64,000 bases of DNA. Origin: Eonycteris spelaea (lineage: Eukaryota; Chordata; Mammalia; Chiroptera; Pteropodidae). The DNA is taken from contig PUFA01000003.1 in the NCBI GenBank assembly GCA_003508835.1, positions 16,407,501 through 16,471,500 on the forward strand, in the 5' to 3' direction. Position 1 is the first letter of the stretch. Every line of letters starts with the position of its first letter. Under the pieces are notes generated by a model. It did no database searches. It saw nothing but the letters and a program-made list of their open reading frames with translations, and was not told the origin of the DNA. Below are positions 62,020-64,000 of the stretch, piece after piece. Position numbers and translations under genes: made by a program.

Positions 62020-62325
62020 GATTCACAAGGTCGTAATGATATAGAAGGTGACGGCTTTGGAGTGAGCAAGTGAGAAGCTGGACTGTGGCAGCTGGGTCCT
62101 GATGCTGAAGAGCCTGGGCCAGCAATCCAAGGAATTTAGACGTCACTCTCAGGGCAACAGAAGCCAGCTGAGCTTAGAAATAAGAAAGCAGGAGCCTCAG
62201 ATCTTCCCCTTAGAAAGGTGTTTTCAGTGGCAAAATGGAGAAGAGATTGGAGGTAGAAGACATTGAAAATCTACCAATCCTCTGACGGCCCTCGTGTTTC
62301 CAGTAACTTCTCCCTCTCTGTAATT
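62020..62325. other. single-copy sequence
   Basis: No gene or repeat family is recognised. Confidence 0.5.
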
Positions 62326-62329
62326 TAAA

Positions 62330-62470
62330 CCAAGAGGTAGTAACAGCATCTTTGTTAATCACTCCTTGTGCTTCCCTTACAACAATCCACACCATTGTAA
62401 ATTAGTTCTCCTTAACTGTCCTGATTCGGGTGTGCCATCTGTTTCCTGTTAAAACCCTGGCTGGTACACC
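62330..62470 (+). mobile_element. possible LTR 3' end (MaLR/ERVL type)
   Basis: ACACCATTGTAAATTAGTTC, TCCTTAACTGTCCTGATTCG and GTGTGCCATCTGTTTCCTGT then AAAACCCTGGCTGGTACA resembles the closing segment of an old LTR (…CATCTGTTTCCTGCT…CCCTGACTGATACA). The family and left edge are uncertain. Confidence 0.4.
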
Positions 62471-62474
62471 CTCC

Positions 62475-64000
62475 TTCACACTTCCTTATGATTATTTGTT
62501 TTTACATTTGACTCCCTGCTAACCATTGAGCATCCAAAATACTGGAGGCATTCATGTGTCATTCAAGTCTTCACAGTTCAGCTGAAATTTACCATTTGCC
62601 AACTAACTTTAATTTGAAGGAACAGTTTCAGAGTTGGAGAAGGTCAGGGTCAACCAGGGTAGCTCAAGAGGTCTTCAGAGGGGAGACTTGAAGTGAGCCG
62701 ATAAGGATCTGCTGGTCGGGGTATCTGGAGAGAAACAAGGTAATTCTAAGAACGCAAGAGCACAGCACGTGTTAACATGAAAGCAGGAAAACCCCTCGTG
62801 GGGGCCACAAAAGAAATCTGCCTTCCTAGAACACATGTGGAGAATCAGTAGGAAGTACATCTGGGAAACCCTGTTTTCCTTCCAGAGCTCATTTCCCTTT
62901 CTAATTACATTTGACCTCAGCTAATCTTAATACAACTTTGCTGACCCTTGAGCATTCACTGTAGTAAGGCCAGGAGAGAGGTTTCAGAAGCTGACCAAAG
63001 AAAAATCATTTTCAAACAACAACAACAAAATAGCCATCTACTAACTTGATCCAGATAAGATTGTGAGTAACTGAGAGTTGCTGCAAATCCTTTATTTCCC
63101 CATTCTAACCACCCTTTGGATGCAAATCTACACACAAAGTAGGCTAGGTGTCCCGCAGTGGTATATAACATCCAATGGTGCTGTTTGCTTCTGTGTTTTA
63201 ATTTTTGGAAGCAGAACCCTGAAAAGTAATTTTTGGCATAACTGTTTCTACTTGCCCCAGTGAGAATGTTGTATTTGTTTACTGAAGGTTCAGATAGAAG
63301 CAGTAAGGAGGATGGAACAGCAGTTTGGTGAACACCATTTTTTGAAGGAGTGTGTAAGAAACATTTGGATGAATCTGGGTAATATGACTTTCAAAACTGC
63401 AATTAGGTGACCCTAAAAAGACAAGATTTCTCTTCATTCTCATGCAAAGACAGCTTCAGAAAAAACTGAAAATTAAAAAAAAAAATAATATTCTAAATAG
63501 GCATTACTCCCTTCCTGTCTGGATTTACATGTCTCAGGGAAGAATAATGCATATATTTGATTCCTGATCTCAGACTTTAAAAGGAAAATTAATGTGCCAC
63601 TCTGAAAGACTCCTTGGAACTGTGAGGGAAATGGTTATAAGGGGAACCGGCCCATAAAAAACTAGGTCAAGGAGTGACCCATGGCCTAAAGCATTTTGCT
63701 GGATTTAGGGAAGAGATTCTGTCAAGCAACTGGTCTTTAATGAAATCTCATGTTATAGCTAATATTTTTCCTTTAAATATTTTTCCTTAAATATGAGAGC
63801 ACTGTCTCTCATTGGCCAGAGCTCATTACCCAGGTGTCCAGAGGATTGGGGAGAGCTAAGATATGGGTGGAGCAGAGAAAACTCAGACCCAAGTGTTAGG
63901 AGGCATGATTTGTGGCAGATCTGTCTACAGTGAACATAAACATCTCTGGAGCCTCTGGGTCAGTGGGTAATTAGCAAATTATGAAATAGAATCGCTCAAA
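62475..64000. other. single-copy sequence, no gene recognised
   Basis: A short CAACAACAACAA run lies at about 63019-63030 and an A run at 63475-63485. TTTAAATATTTTTCCTTAAATAT (63772-63794) is an AT-rich patch that duplicates TTTTTCCTT. No interspersed repeat or gene is recognised. Confidence 0.5.

Noticed and set aside
1..64000. CRISPR array, operons, prokaryotic promoters or terminators
   Set aside because: All tandem repeats are eukaryotic microsatellites or transposon fossils; there are no spaced identical repeats and no dense coding sequence.

Overview
The window looks like 64 kb of non-coding nuclear DNA from a placental mammal. The evidence is its repeat content: degraded MIR SINEs, L2 LINE fragments, an L1 3' end, MaLR (MLT1-type) LTRs, and hAT-Charlie fossils of the MER5, MER20 and MER1 types, together with many long pure microsatellites and homopolymer runs. 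I recognise no protein-coding gene, tRNA, rRNA, snRNA or processed pseudogene. All long open frames are short, low-complexity or repeat-derived. The longest (269 codons, minus strand, 2070-2879) lies in a GC-rich patch and reads through homopolymer A/T runs, so I do not call it a gene. The window could be an intron of a very large gene or an intergenic desert. I see no Alu, carnivore SINEC, horse ERE, ruminant Bov-type or rodent B1/B2 body and no young L1, so the clade cannot be fixed beyond eutherian mammal.

Layout. 1-3.3 kb: a polypyrimidine tract, then a CpG-dense patch (about 2.35-2.56 kb) joined to a GC-rich, repeat-free block (2.59-2.93 kb), a good candidate regulatory element. 3.3-15 kb: mostly old single-copy sequence with MIR and L2 pieces, an antisense MLT1 LTR (7.9-8.3 kb) and two less certain DNA-transposon relics. 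15-19 kb: a cluster of interferon-type motifs, a MER5A copy with a poly-T tract inside it, a TG/CG alternating repeat, two antisense MIRs (one interrupted by 27 T) and a perfect hairpin carrying a consensus splice-donor sequence. 19-26 kb: an L2 fragment with decayed reverse-transcriptase-region sequence, a TTCTC array, an L1 3' end and an AAAT array. 26-31 kb: a MER5 copy split by a CA/CAGACA array, two CpG-bearing repeat-free blocks, a TA array and an AG/TG array. 31-45 kb: MIR and L2 pieces among repeat-free stretches that look like conserved non-coding DNA, including a perfect CRE, an AP-2-like hairpin and homeodomain-type sites. 45-64 kb: MER20 ending in an AC array, MER5 with a CAG array, a second antisense MLT1 LTR, a second TG/CG repeat, a 27-T run and a complete MER1-like element with a perfect 8-bp target duplication.

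Functionally, no genes here act together. The plausible biology is regulatory: several CpG-bearing, motif-rich, repeat-free blocks in a region that has accepted few lineage-specific retrotransposons, as is often seen around developmental regulator genes. That reading is inference; a cross-species alignment would decide it. I did not find a convincing new biological system.
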